The position numbers and the translations under genes were made by a program. The notes beneath the pieces were generated by a model. It was not told the origin of the DNA. It made no database searches and saw only the letters and a program-made list of their open reading frames with translations. Source: an uncultured Erythrobacteraceae bacterium (lineage in GTDB: Bacteria > Pseudomonadota > Alphaproteobacteria > Sphingomonadales > Sphingomonadaceae). Taken from it: 37,774 nucleotides of DNA. Shown one piece after another: positions 18,375 through 26,950 of this stretch. Positions within the stretch are counted from its first letter, which is position 1. The number at the start of each line of letters is the position of its first letter. The DNA lies in assembly GCA_950071875.1 (NCBI GenBank), contig CATMNW010000002.1:1-37774 (forward strand), in the 5' to 3' direction.

Positions 18375-18764
18375 CTAGTCTTGCTGCGCCATATCCTGCT
18401 GGGCAGCCATCTGCTCCATCATATCGTGCATCATCGTCATGCGCTGGTGACAGGCCGCCATCATATCGGCGTTGCCCCCCTGCATCATGCCCGCCATGTG
18501 CTCCTGCATCTTTTCGCGGTGCTCGGCCGTCAGCCTTTGGCGTTCGGCGGGATCGCTCGCGGCGCGGGCCTGCTGCATCAGCGCGCGCATTTCAGCCATC
18601 TTCTCACGATGGGCTGTCATGGCCTCGGAATCCTGCATCATGTGGCCACTGTGATCCTGCTGCTGTGCTACAGCTTGATTTGCATGGTCATGCTGCTGCT
18701 GTGCCATTACCGGGGAGGCTGTCAGGCCAGTGGCGAGCAAGAGGGCCAAGGCTGTGCGGTTCAT
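18375..18764 (-). CDS. Small exported Met/His/Gln-rich protein, probable metal binding
   Basis: Signal peptide MNRTALALLLATGLTASPVMAQ; QQHDHANQAVAQQQDHSGHMMQ, HMAGMMQGGNADMMAACHQRMTMMHDMM. Confidence 0.75.
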   Translation of the reverse strand: MNRTALALLLATGLTASPVMAQQQHDHANQAVAQQQDHSGHMMQDSEAMTAHREKMAEMRALMQQARAASDPAERQRLTAEHREKMQEHMAGMMQGGNADMMAACHQRMTMMHDMMEQMAAQQDMAQQD

Positions 18765-18818
18765 GGTCGAATTCCCTTCTTTGGTCAGGTGGTGGATGCC
18801 TTGTGCATTCATCACCTT

Positions 18819-18847
18819 TACGCAGCGAACGTCGCTCCCCCTCAAAC
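18819..18847 (-). promoter_or_regulatory. ECF-type promoter element upstream of the Met/His-rich protein gene
   Basis: GTTTGAGGGGGAG-CGACGTTCGCTG-CGTA (minus strand). Confidence 0.7.
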
Positions 18848-18993
18848 AATCACGCAAGAGATGGTGGCGGCGAAGGGCAGGCCAACAGCCGAGCCGGTTG
18901 CAGCATTACTGATTTTCAGCCACGTTTCCGGCACAAGCCAAGAGAAAAGAAGGAGACGGTCATGGTATCAGAAAAGCCGCCGGGAATGCTGCG

Positions 18994-19281
18994 ATGAGCG
19001 CGGTCAACGAAGACGGCAGCTGGGAAGTCCCGGAACCGGACAAGGCCGAACTGGTGCAGATGCGCATTCGTCTCATAACGCTCGAAAACATCGTTCTTGG
19101 CCTGCTGTCCGGAGCGAGCAGTGAGCAGATCGAACAGATCAGAAAGCGCGCGGACATGATTGAACCGCGTCCCGAGGCGAGCAGGCACCCTCTTACCGAA
19201 CTGGCAGCAAATGACATGCGCAAATTTCTTGACCGTGCTGCTCGGCTTACCGACAACGCGGATCATGGAGAGGCTGAGTAA
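18994..19281 (+). CDS. Hypothetical protein
   Basis: 95 aa ORF MSAVNEDGSWEVPEPDKAELVQMRIRLITLENIVLGLLSG; amphipathic helical pattern. Confidence 0.55.
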   Translation: MSAVNEDGSWEVPEPDKAELVQMRIRLITLENIVLGLLSGASSEQIEQIRKRADMIEPRPEASRHPLTELAANDMRKFLDRAARLTDNADHGEAE

Positions 19282-19365
19282 TCCGGCAATGCAAACGCGA
19301 TCGAGGACCGAAAATGCAGGCCAGGAGCGGCTTTGCGATGCACATATCTGTGGAATCATGGCAAG

Positions 19366-19806
19366 GTGACCAGAACCCATTGGCTAGTCTATATTTGCGG
19401 CAGCTTGATCGCGTTCGTCTGGGAAATCTACCAGATGCCGTTTTTCGTTCCGGGCAATCTCGAACCCTATGAACAGACCATTCGTTGCGGCATTGCGAGC
19501 CTGGGCGATGGACTTATCCTGCTCGCAGCGTACACGCTCGCAGCCATGAAGGGCGGGCGCGCCTGGTTTCGCCAAGGCGCCAGGATATCTTATGCAATAT
19601 ACTTCGGTTTCGGCCTTGTCGTTGCAATCGCTGTCGAAATCATGGCGACGTCGCTACCGTCAGACAGCCTGCTGAGCTGGCGCTATAGCGATCTGATGCC
19701 CCATGAACCATTGACCGGCATGGCTCTGATCCCGATCGCGATGTGGACGATCGTGCCTGCGCTGACGATCCTTCTGGTTCGGTTTGCTCAAACCGAGCGC
19801 AACTGA
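19366..19806 (+). CDS. Hypothetical multi-TM membrane protein
   Basis: VTRTHWLVYICGSLIAFVWEIYQMPFF... with about four hydrophobic segments. Confidence 0.6.
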   Translation: MTRTHWLVYICGSLIAFVWEIYQMPFFVPGNLEPYEQTIRCGIASLGDGLILLAAYTLAAMKGGRAWFRQGARISYAIYFGFGLVVAIAVEIMATSLPSDSLLSWRYSDLMPHEPLTGMALIPIAMWTIVPALTILLVRFAQTERN

Positions 19807-19819
19807 ACTGAAAGCAGTC

Positions 19820-20572
19820 TCAACGAGCGACTTGGCCATGTCTCGCCCGGCGCTTAGTCCTCGGGAACCTGTTGGCCAGCAAGACGAAGCCCGAGATCGC
19901 GATAATTGTCCCGCCGATGCCGAACAGCAAAAGCCACCAGCTGTTGATCCGGTCGCGCTGCGTCCAGTCCATGATGTGCAGCCCCCAGATGAAATCGAAG
20001 AACCGCCACGTGTCGCTTCGCGCGGAGAGGACCGCACCGCTCGATGCATCGACATAGACGCGCGTGTTAGCCACGTCATTATAGGTGATTTGCCATGCAG
20101 GAAACGGGCCCCTGAATTCGGTGCCAACGCTTTCGTCGACCAGGCGCGCCGCATGGATGGATGTTTGCGGACCGACCCAGGCGCGCCGCGCAATTGAACG
20201 TGCCGTGGCTGCGGGAATGGGAGATAATATCCGACCGCTTTGTGGCTCATGCAGGCTCACGGCGCCATCGGTTCGCCGCACCTCAGTGACAGTCTTGCCA
20301 TCAAGAACCCGGGTCGTGATTGCGGTAATGTCATCGCTGTCGGACAGCCATCGCGGGATGGCGGCATCGTCGGGAAGCGTCTGTGCTGCGCGCGAGATGA
20401 CATGCTCGGATCGCACTTCCTCCAGATCGAGAAAGGACATCAAAGCTCCGGTGCCCATCCACAAAAGCACCTGGAGGCCGACGAAGATCGCCAGCCATTT
20501 GTGCAGCTTGCTGCCCAGGACATGCAGGCGCAGCTTGAACGAGCGTTTCGCCACTCGGTTGCCCCCTCGCAC
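19820..20572 (-). CDS. PepSY-associated TM domain protein
   Basis: LHKWLAIFVGLQVLLWMGTGALMSF...NDVANTRVYVDASSGAVLSARSDTWRFFDFIWGLHIMDW. Confidence 0.85.
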   Translation of the reverse strand: MRGGNRVAKRSFKLRLHVLGSKLHKWLAIFVGLQVLLWMGTGALMSFLDLEEVRSEHVISRAAQTLPDDAAIPRWLSDSDDITAITTRVLDGKTVTEVRRTDGAVSLHEPQSGRILSPIPAATARSIARRAWVGPQTSIHAARLVDESVGTEFRGPFPAWQITYNDVANTRVYVDASSGAVLSARSDTWRFFDFIWGLHIMDWTQRDRINSWWLLLFGIGGTIIAISGFVLLANRFPRTKRRARHGQVAR

Positions 20573-20577
20573 TCCGA

Positions 20578-21141
20578 TCAGCGGTTGCGCGGCGCGCGCG
20601 ACGAGGAATGATATTGCACGATCTTCCAGCCATCGGCGTCATGGGCAAGTACGGATGTGGCCACGCCCTCGCGCTCGATAACCCGACCATCCGTCAGTTC
20701 GATCCGGTAGGTGTAGGTTTCGCGCCCGTAAGCGAGATGTCCCATGCGGGTGACCGCGACGGTCGGATCACCGAAGGTGAAACTTGCAATTGCATCCAGT
20801 TCGGGCCCGAGATGATGCTCCATGTAATGCGTGAAGCTACCTTCGTCCTTGCCGTTCTCGTAAACGAAAGATTCGTCGGCAAAAAGAGCGTCCATTGCGT
20901 CACCGTCGCGGGCAACCAAGGCCTCACGGTAGGCGACCAGAGCCGCTTCTGCACCGGCGACATCGTCGTTCATGGCCGCCATGTGATCGGCATGGTTCAT
21001 GCCTTGCGCCGAATGGTCCATCTCCATCGCTTCAGCTTGTTCCTGATGCGCCGAATGATCCATGGTCTGCGCCATCGCCGGTACTGCGGAAACTGCGAGG
21101 GCCGAAGCCATCAAACCTTGAATGATCATCGAATTCTTCAT
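20578..21141 (-). CDS. Exported DUF4440/SnoaL-like protein with Met/His-rich N-terminal segment
   Basis: Signal peptide, MDHSAHQEQAEAMEMDHSAQGMNHADHM, then SnoaL pattern ALVARDGDAMDALFADESFVYENG. Confidence 0.8.
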   Translation of the reverse strand: MKNSMIIQGLMASALAVSAVPAMAQTMDHSAHQEQAEAMEMDHSAQGMNHADHMAAMNDDVAGAEAALVAYREALVARDGDAMDALFADESFVYENGKDEGSFTHYMEHHLGPELDAIASFTFGDPTVAVTRMGHLAYGRETYTYRIELTDGRVIEREGVATSVLAHDADGWKIVQYHSSSRAPRNR

Positions 21142-21156
21142 TAGTCTTTCCTTTTT

Positions 21157-22434
21157 TTAGAACCAGAACCGGACACCGACGACATAGTTCGTCACGCTCG
21201 GGTCTTCGCCGGCCGCACGGGCATAGGCGGCACTATCGCCTATCCGCCATTCCTGAGAGACGCCGATATACGGCGCGAATTCGCGTGCGAATTCATAGCG
21301 CAGGCGAAGGCCTGCTTCGATTCGGTCGATCCCCGCGCCAACTCCCAGCTCCGGAATATCCTGAGCCGAAAGTGCAAGTTCCGCGCGCGGCTGAAGGATC
21401 AACCGCTGGGTGATGCGCTGGTCAAGTTCGCCCTCGATGCGGGCCGTCACATCGCCCTTGCTGGAAATAAACGCCGCAGCATCGACTTCGAACTTGTAAG
21501 GGGCAATACCCTGGATGCCGATCACCGCATGGGTGCGTTCAGGTCCGGTCAAGTCTTGTCGGACACCAGCCTGGAAGTCGAAAAAGGGTGCGATGGCGCG
21601 GCTCCACAGAGCCTGCACCTCGGCCCCTTCGATCGGTTCGCCGAAGCTGCCCTCGCCTTCCGATTTGAACCAGAACTTATTGATATCGCCGCCGTAATAA
21701 CCCTGAACGTCCCAAAGATAGCCGTCCGCGCCTTCGCGCGCCCGGTATTCCACGCGGTCGCCCTGTATCCATAGCCGCATGCCGCCATCGGTTTCGCGGA
21801 CCAGCTCCTGCCGGGCTTCGTTCATGGCTTCCTCGCCCCAAATTGCAATACCGGCGCGCGCGGGGCCGCTGCCAGCTTCGGGCGGAGGCGGGAGGAGCGG
21901 GATCATATCGTCGGCAGACCCTTGCATTGCGGAATGATCCATTCCCTGCATGGCTGGTGACGGCGCGGAAACCTGGCCCATCTGACTGTGGTCCATCTGG
22001 CTGTGGTCCATCTGGCTGTGGTCCATCTCGCTCTGGCTCGCCTGGCCTTGAGGCATATCGCCATGATTCATCTGGCTGTGATCCATTTCCATGGATTCCT
22101 GACCGGACTGCGCCATGGGCATCTCCATGCCCGAACTTTCTTCACCTTCGGCCATCGCCCCTTGGCTCATCTGCGAATGATCCATGGTTCCGTGATCCAT
22201 CGCCGGTTGGTCGCTGGCGGTCGGCTCGCAAGCGCCGTCCGCAACGGCATGGCCCATGTCCCGATGGCGCTGCGCTTCCTGCGCACACCTGTCCGCAGCA
22301 TCCTGGCCCGTGACCGGCTGAGCCCCGGGCTGGGGTTGACTGGTGTCATGCCCGGCATGCTGTGCCGAAGCCGGTGCCGACAGCATCGTTCCGGCAGCGA
22401 GCGAGGCAAGCAGGCTTGCTAGAAAAGTCTTCAT
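21157..22434 (-). CDS. copB: Copper resistance protein B
   Basis: Met/His repeats plus C-terminal outer-membrane domain ERTHAVIGIQGIAPYKFEVDAAAFISSKGDVTARIEGELDQRITQRLILQPRAEL...VGVRFWF. Confidence 0.93.
   Translation of the reverse strand: MKTFLASLLASLAAGTMLSAPASAQHAGHDTSQPQPGAQPVTGQDAADRCAQEAQRHRDMGHAVADGACEPTASDQPAMDHGTMDHSQMSQGAMAEGEESSGMEMPMAQSGQESMEMDHSQMNHGDMPQGQASQSEMDHSQMDHSQMDHSQMGQVSAPSPAMQGMDHSAMQGSADDMIPLLPPPPEAGSGPARAGIAIWGEEAMNEARQELVRETDGGMRLWIQGDRVEYRAREGADGYLWDVQGYYGGDINKFWFKSEGEGSFGEPIEGAEVQALWSRAIAPFFDFQAGVRQDLTGPERTHAVIGIQGIAPYKFEVDAAAFISSKGDVTARIEGELDQRITQRLILQPRAELALSAQDIPELGVGAGIDRIEAGLRLRYEFAREFAPYIGVSQEWRIGDSAAYARAAGEDPSVTNYVVGVRFWF
21979..22023. repeat. Tandem 15-bp repeat within copB, three units
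   Basis: catct(g)(a/g)ctgtggtc at 21979-21993, 21994-22008, 22009-22023, encoding (DHSQM)n. Confidence 0.85.
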
Positions 22435-24248
22435 GCTTCGCTCCCGTCCGGATTGGCGACCGTGACGATCTGAAACATCCCGGCGTGCATGTGGTAAAGA
22501 AGATGACAGTGAAAGGCCCAGTCACCCGGCTCGTCGGCAGTCAGGTCGAATTGGGCGCTGCCGCCTGGCTGCAGGATTACCGTGTGCTTCAAGGGCTGGC
22601 GATCCGCAGGGGCACCATTGACCAGTTCGAAGAAATGACCGTGGAGATGGATCGGATGCGCCATCATCGTGTCGTTGATGAGCTTGACCCGTACCCGCTC
22701 GTCATAGGCAAAGCGGATCGGTTCGTCGGAGACGGCGGAAAACTTCTTGCCGTCGAACGACCACATGTAGCGCTCCATATTGCCGGTCAGATGGATTTCC
22801 ATCCGCCGGGACGGAGTTCTGCCTTCCTCGTGCGGCCTCAGCGCGCGAAGCTTGCGATAATCGAGCGTGCGATGGGGCACATCGGCAAGGCCAATGCCCG
22901 GATCGCCCATGCGATCGACCGGGTTCATCGATACCATGTCGAGGCCCGGGCCGACCTTCACGTCAGGCGGAAGGCGCGACGTATCGCGCATCTGCATGCC
23001 AGACATGCCTGCCATCCCCGCCATTGCGTCGCCGTTCGGCGCTCCGCTCGAACCATGATCCATGCCCGCCATGGCACCATCGGTTCCATGATCCATCCCT
23101 GACATGTCACCACCAGTGCCTGCACCGTGGTCCATACCGCTCATGCCCATGTCGGCCATGGTGAGCAGCGGCGGATCGCGCAGCGGAGGTATAGCTGCGC
23201 GCGCGCCGGGCCTGCTCGCCAGCGTCGCGATGCCCATGCCAGAGCGGTCCATCGACTCCGCCACCAGCGTGTAGGCCGGTTCCTCGCGCGGGGTGACGAC
23301 AACGTCGTAGGTTTCGGCGACACCGATCTGCAGCTCATCGACCTCGACCGGTTCGACATTCTGTCCATCAGCCTGAACCACTGTCATGGGTAGGCCGGGG
23401 ATGCGTATATTGAAGAAAGTCATCGCGCCGGCATTAACAAAGCGAAGGCGCACCCGCTCACCCGGCCGGAACAGATACTCCAGATTGTCCAGCGGGCCAT
23501 GGCCATTCAGAAGATAGGTATAGGCCGCGCTCGATACGTCGAGGATGTCAGTCGGCATCATGCGCATCTTCGCCCACATCCGCCGGTCCTCACCCGACAG
23601 CGGATAATCATCCGTCCAGGTGTTCTGGTTGTAGTTGAAGTAGCCTTCGCCCTTCTTGAGCTTGTCGAAGATCGCGTGCGGCGACATGTCGCTGAATTCG
23701 CTCAGCACCACGATATATTCGCGGTCGGCCTGCACCGGATCGGGACCTGCGGGATCGACCACGATCGCGCCATAGTGGCCCGCCTGTTCCTGAAGGCCGC
23801 TGTGCGAATGCCACCAGTAAGTTCCCGATTGCCGCACGGGAAATTCGGCGGTGAAGGTCTCACCCGGCTTGACGCCGGGGAAGCTCACTCCCGGAACGCC
23901 ATCGAGCTCAAATGGTACGAGAAGCCCGTGCCAGTGAATGGACGTATCTTCCTCAAGCTGGTTATGCACGTTTAGCCGGACCGTCGTTCCTTCCTGCAGG
24001 CGCAGGAGAGGTCCTGGAATACTGCCATTGACAGCGATCGCGCCGCCGCGCCTGTTGCCGCTTGCGAAGGCGGACCGGGCTACGGTGAGGTCGATATTCG
24101 GCCCCGCCACCTCGTCCAGTCCCTTACGGGCATTTCCCGCCAGGAGGTCACCGCCGCGCGCCCAGGCCGGCATTGCTCCGGCAAGGCCAAGCAGGCCCAT
24201 CCCGCCTGCTCCCGTACCAAGGAATTTGCGTCGATTTACGGAAATCAT
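22431..24248 (-). CDS. copA: Copper resistance multicopper oxidase CopA
   Basis: Tat-type MISVNRRKFLGTGAGG; HWHG, HSH, MDHG-rich insert, C-terminal HPIHLHGHFFE and HCHLLYHMHAGM copper motifs; start 24248 preferred over 24272 because of RBS and promoter position. Confidence 0.95.
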   Translation of the reverse strand: MISVNRRKFLGTGAGGMGLLGLAGAMPAWARGGDLLAGNARKGLDEVAGPNIDLTVARSAFASGNRRGGAIAVNGSIPGPLLRLQEGTTVRLNVHNQLEEDTSIHWHGLLVPFELDGVPGVSFPGVKPGETFTAEFPVRQSGTYWWHSHSGLQEQAGHYGAIVVDPAGPDPVQADREYIVVLSEFSDMSPHAIFDKLKKGEGYFNYNQNTWTDDYPLSGEDRRMWAKMRMMPTDILDVSSAAYTYLLNGHGPLDNLEYLFRPGERVRLRFVNAGAMTFFNIRIPGLPMTVVQADGQNVEPVEVDELQIGVAETYDVVVTPREEPAYTLVAESMDRSGMGIATLASRPGARAAIPPLRDPPLLTMADMGMSGMDHGAGTGGDMSGMDHGTDGAMAGMDHGSSGAPNGDAMAGMAGMSGMQMRDTSRLPPDVKVGPGLDMVSMNPVDRMGDPGIGLADVPHRTLDYRKLRALRPHEEGRTPSRRMEIHLTGNMERYMWSFDGKKFSAVSDEPIRFAYDERVRVKLINDTMMAHPIHLHGHFFELVNGAPADRQPLKHTVILQPGGSAQFDLTADEPGDWAFHCHLLYHMHAGMFQIVTVANPDGSEA

Positions 24249-24283
24249 TGAATGCGGCTCCTGATGTGACATACACCCACCCT

Positions 24284-24312
24284 TACGCGCCTGTCAGCTG
24301 TACCCCTCAAAG
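24284..24312 (-). promoter_or_regulatory. ECF-type promoter element upstream of copA, overlapping the 3' end of the ECF gene
   Basis: CTTTGAGGGGTAC-AGCTGACAGGCG-CGTA (minus strand). Confidence 0.7.
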
Positions 24313-24869
24313 TTTTTGACCCGTTCTCTCAGCCGGTTGCGCGCACGATATATGCGCGTCTCGATCGCCTTCTCGGTCGTGCCGAGCAACGCGGCGGCTT
24401 CGGCCTGGCTTCGGCCTTCGACACTTACGAGCACAAGCGCTTCGCGCAGGCGTATGGGCAACCGCCCGATCTCCGCCTCGACGAGCCTGAGTTGCTCACG
24501 GCTCGCTGCAAGGTTTTCGGGATCGGGCGTGTCGTCGGCCACCGCCTGTACCTCGTCGGAACTCGGAAAACCGAAGAAACCGACGACCTTCCTTCGGCGA
24601 AGTCGGTCGCGACACCGGTTCAGGACAATTGTTGTAAGATAAGGGCCGACGGGCTTGGAGGCATCGAGACGATGCCGGGTGAGCCAGACCGATGCGAGGC
24701 TATCCTGGACCACGTCCTGAGCGGAGGAGGAAGACCCCAGCATGCGCGTCGCCAGCGCAATCAGCCGCGCGATGTGGGCTTCGACAAGAGACGAAAACGC
24801 CTGCCTGCTGCCGGCCACGACCTGCGCGACAAGTATTTGTTCTGAATTGCCCCCCTTTTTTACCGGCAT
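24294..24869 (-). CDS. ECF RNA polymerase sigma factor, CnrH-like
   Basis: Sigma2 region ARLIALATRMLGSSSSAQDVVQDSLASVW and sigma4 LPIRLREALVLVSVEGRSQAEAAALLGTTEKAIETRIYRARNRLRE. Confidence 0.93.
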   Translation of the reverse strand: MPVKKGGNSEQILVAQVVAGSRQAFSSLVEAHIARLIALATRMLGSSSSAQDVVQDSLASVWLTRHRLDASKPVGPYLTTIVLNRCRDRLRRRKVVGFFGFPSSDEVQAVADDTPDPENLAASREQLRLVEAEIGRLPIRLREALVLVSVEGRSQAEAAALLGTTEKAIETRIYRARNRLRERVKNFEGYS

Positions 24870-24875
24870 GCGGGG

Positions 24876-25310
24876 TCAGCTGCGCGGGCTGTCGGTGAGA
24901 GCTTTGGACACTTGCTGGTCAAATCGTCTTTGCTGATCGGGGTCGAGAATTTCACGCATGTCGAAGACATGGCGGACCGTTGCTTTTTGGAGATCGCCCA
25001 TGCGTGCATGAACCTCGTCGATGGCCGCCCCCACCCTGGGTCCGTATTCGTGTTCGGCTTCCATCGCCTGCGCGAGTTGGGCGTTGGCAGCGCGCGCAGA
25101 GGCCTCGAGCCTGGCCCGTTCCACAGCGAAGCGCGCTTCGAGTGCCTCAAGGCGTTGCTTCTGCTCGTTGGTTAGCGTGAGTTCATCATGCACGAACGCA
25201 TGCAGGCCCGTATCAGCATCGTGATTGGCCCAGCGATCCGCGCCGAGCGCACCGAGACTACCGGCGAGCGCCGCGAGCAGCACCGCGAGGGCAATATGCA
25301 ATTTCTTCAA
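24876..25310 (-). CDS. Periplasmic heavy-metal sensor, CnrX-like
   Basis: N-terminal TM; HAFVH (HxxxH), NEQKQRLEALEARF, RHVFDM (HxxxM), LDPDQQRRFDQ. Confidence 0.85.
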   Translation of the reverse strand: MKKLHIALAVLLAALAGSLGALGADRWANHDADTGLHAFVHDELTLTNEQKQRLEALEARFAVERARLEASARAANAQLAQAMEAEHEYGPRVGAAIDEVHARMGDLQKATVRHVFDMREILDPDQQRRFDQQVSKALTDSPRS

Positions 25311-25313
25311 TGT

Positions 25314-25610
25314 CTAGCGCTCCACATGCAGCAGCTCGGAGGGCGAGAGCCGCTCTCCGACAATGATGCTATCTGCTATGCCAGGTTGGGAACCAGCAAA
25401 TTGTGCAGGCCACCCGCTGGTGCCTGCACCGGCTCCCAGGCCGACGACGAACAGGCCCGCGAACAAGGCCATCCTGCGGCGTCTTTCAACGATTTCGCCA
25501 AGCTGGCCTGCCCGTTGCCACACGCCGGTCATGAAATCGTCCGGAACTTTGAAGGAGTCCTGTGTGCCCAGCGTCCCAAGCATCGCATCGAGTGTCTGAT
25601 TGTTACGCAT
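25314..25610 (-). CDS. Probable membrane anti-sigma factor, CnrY-like
   Basis: 98 aa, single TM (MALFAGLFVVGLGAGAGTSGW), located directly upstream of the CnrX-like and ECF genes. Confidence 0.65.
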   Translation of the reverse strand: MRNNQTLDAMLGTLGTQDSFKVPDDFMTGVWQRAGQLGEIVERRRRMALFAGLFVVGLGAGAGTSGWPAQFAGSQPGIADSIIVGERLSPSELLHVER

Positions 25611-25640
25611 CCATTGCTCCTGTCGGTTGCCCGCTTCCTA

Positions 25641-25669
25641 TACGCGATAGAATACCCGAACCCTTAAGT
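25641..25669 (-). promoter_or_regulatory. ECF-type promoter (divergent variant) upstream of the anti-sigma/sensor/ECF operon
   Basis: ACTTAAGGGTTCG-GGTATTCTATCG-CGTA (minus strand). Confidence 0.6.
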
Positions 25670-25674
25670 TTCTT

Positions 25675-25703
25675 TTTTGAGGGCTGCGGCCCGGCTGTGC
25701 GTA
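25675..25703 (+). promoter_or_regulatory. ECF-type promoter upstream of the methyltransferase-DUF411-DUF5676 unit
   Basis: TTTTGAGGGCTGC-GGCCCGGCTGTG-CGTA. Confidence 0.7.
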
Positions 25704-25732
25704 TCAGAACGTGCAACGAACAATAGCGAAGG

Positions 25733-26440
25733 TTGTTTGAACAGATCGGAAATTATGTGGTGAAAAATGCACGCCTCACAAAAGTGGAACGGGAGTTCAC
25801 TCCTCTGCTTGGCCACAGCTGGCTCACACCGCTCTACGATCGTGCGATTGGCGTTTTCACGCGCGAGGCGAAATGGCGCCGGGAGATCGTCAAACAGGCT
25901 CGAGTAAAACCTGGCGACAAGGTCATGGATGTAGGTTGCGGCACGGGGACGTTGTTGCGAGCCTTCATGACCAGCTGCCCCCAAGCAGATTTATTAGGCG
26001 TAGAACCCGATCCGGCAGCGCTTGCGATCGCACGGCGCAAGCTTGGTCCTGCTGCGGGCCTCGTTCGATGGCACAACGGATTTCTCGACAGTCTCGACCT
26101 TTCGGGTGATCGGCGACCCGATACGATCGTCAGCTCGCTTGTTTTGCACCAGGTTCCCGTGTCGCAGAAGCGCGCGATCCTCGAGCAAATGGAGGCCTTG
26201 CTAGCTCCTGGCGGCATGGTGCTGATCGCTGATTACATGCGCCAGGACCATCCGCTCATGCGCGCAATGTTCCGCGCGACCGTTCAGCTTCTCGACGGTT
26301 TACCAGACACCCAGCCGAGCGCTGACGGAGCAGTCGAGAAATTGCTAGGCGAAATTTTCGCAAGCGCAGAGCTGCTCGCTCAGATCCATACCGCAACCGG
26401 AACCATTTCGCTCTGGCGCGGCTCCAAGAAAGGCATGTAA
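25733..26440 (+). CDS. Class I SAM-dependent methyltransferase
   Basis: VKPGDKVMDVGCGTGTLLRAF; TTG (25733) or a slightly downstream GTG start. Confidence 0.88.
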   Translation: MFEQIGNYVVKNARLTKVEREFTPLLGHSWLTPLYDRAIGVFTREAKWRREIVKQARVKPGDKVMDVGCGTGTLLRAFMTSCPQADLLGVEPDPAALAIARRKLGPAAGLVRWHNGFLDSLDLSGDRRPDTIVSSLVLHQVPVSQKRAILEQMEALLAPGGMVLIADYMRQDHPLMRAMFRATVQLLDGLPDTQPSADGAVEKLLGEIFASAELLAQIHTATGTISLWRGSKKGM

Positions 26441-26441
26441 C

Positions 26442-26909
26442 ATGATCAAAGACAATCCATCGAAGCCGCTGCGGCGTTCGCTGACGGCATCGGTTCTTCT
26501 CACGCTTGCGGCCTGCTCGAATGCCGCACAGGCCGCCACCTACACGATGTTCAGGGACCCGGGATGTGGTTGCTGCCTGAGCTGGGCAGGACATGTCGAG
26601 GGCGGCATGGAAGCAGAAGTGGCTTCGGTCGATACTGACGATATGAGTGCGCTCAAGGCAGCCAAGGGCGTACCGCAGGATATGTGGTCGTGCCACACAA
26701 TGGAAGTCGAGGGCTACATCATCGAAGGTCATGTGCCCGCCGAAGCGATCGCGCGGCTCCTGCGCGAAAGGCCCGAGGGCGTGACCGGCCTCGCCGTTCC
26801 CGGAATGCCGCTAGGCTCCCCCGGCATGGAAATGGGCGATCGAGTGCAGCCCTATGAGGTCATCGCTTTCGGTCCGGACGGCCAGAAAGTCTTCGCATCC
26901 TATCCGTAA
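26442..26909 (+). CDS. DUF411 domain metal-binding protein
   Basis: MFRDPGCGCCLSWAGHVE...MWSCHTMEVEGYIIEGHVPAEAIARLL. Confidence 0.92.
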   Translation: MIKDNPSKPLRRSLTASVLLTLAACSNAAQAATYTMFRDPGCGCCLSWAGHVEGGMEAEVASVDTDDMSALKAAKGVPQDMWSCHTMEVEGYIIEGHVPAEAIARLLRERPEGVTGLAVPGMPLGSPGMEMGDRVQPYEVIAFGPDGQKVFASYP

Positions 26910-26950
26910 ACGCCGACCAGCCCAGATGACGGTAATTCAACAGGAGAACC

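Noticed and set aside
21979-22023. Possible CRISPR-like repeats
   Set aside because: Units are contiguous, 15 bp, in frame and encode DHSQM; no spacers or cas genes.
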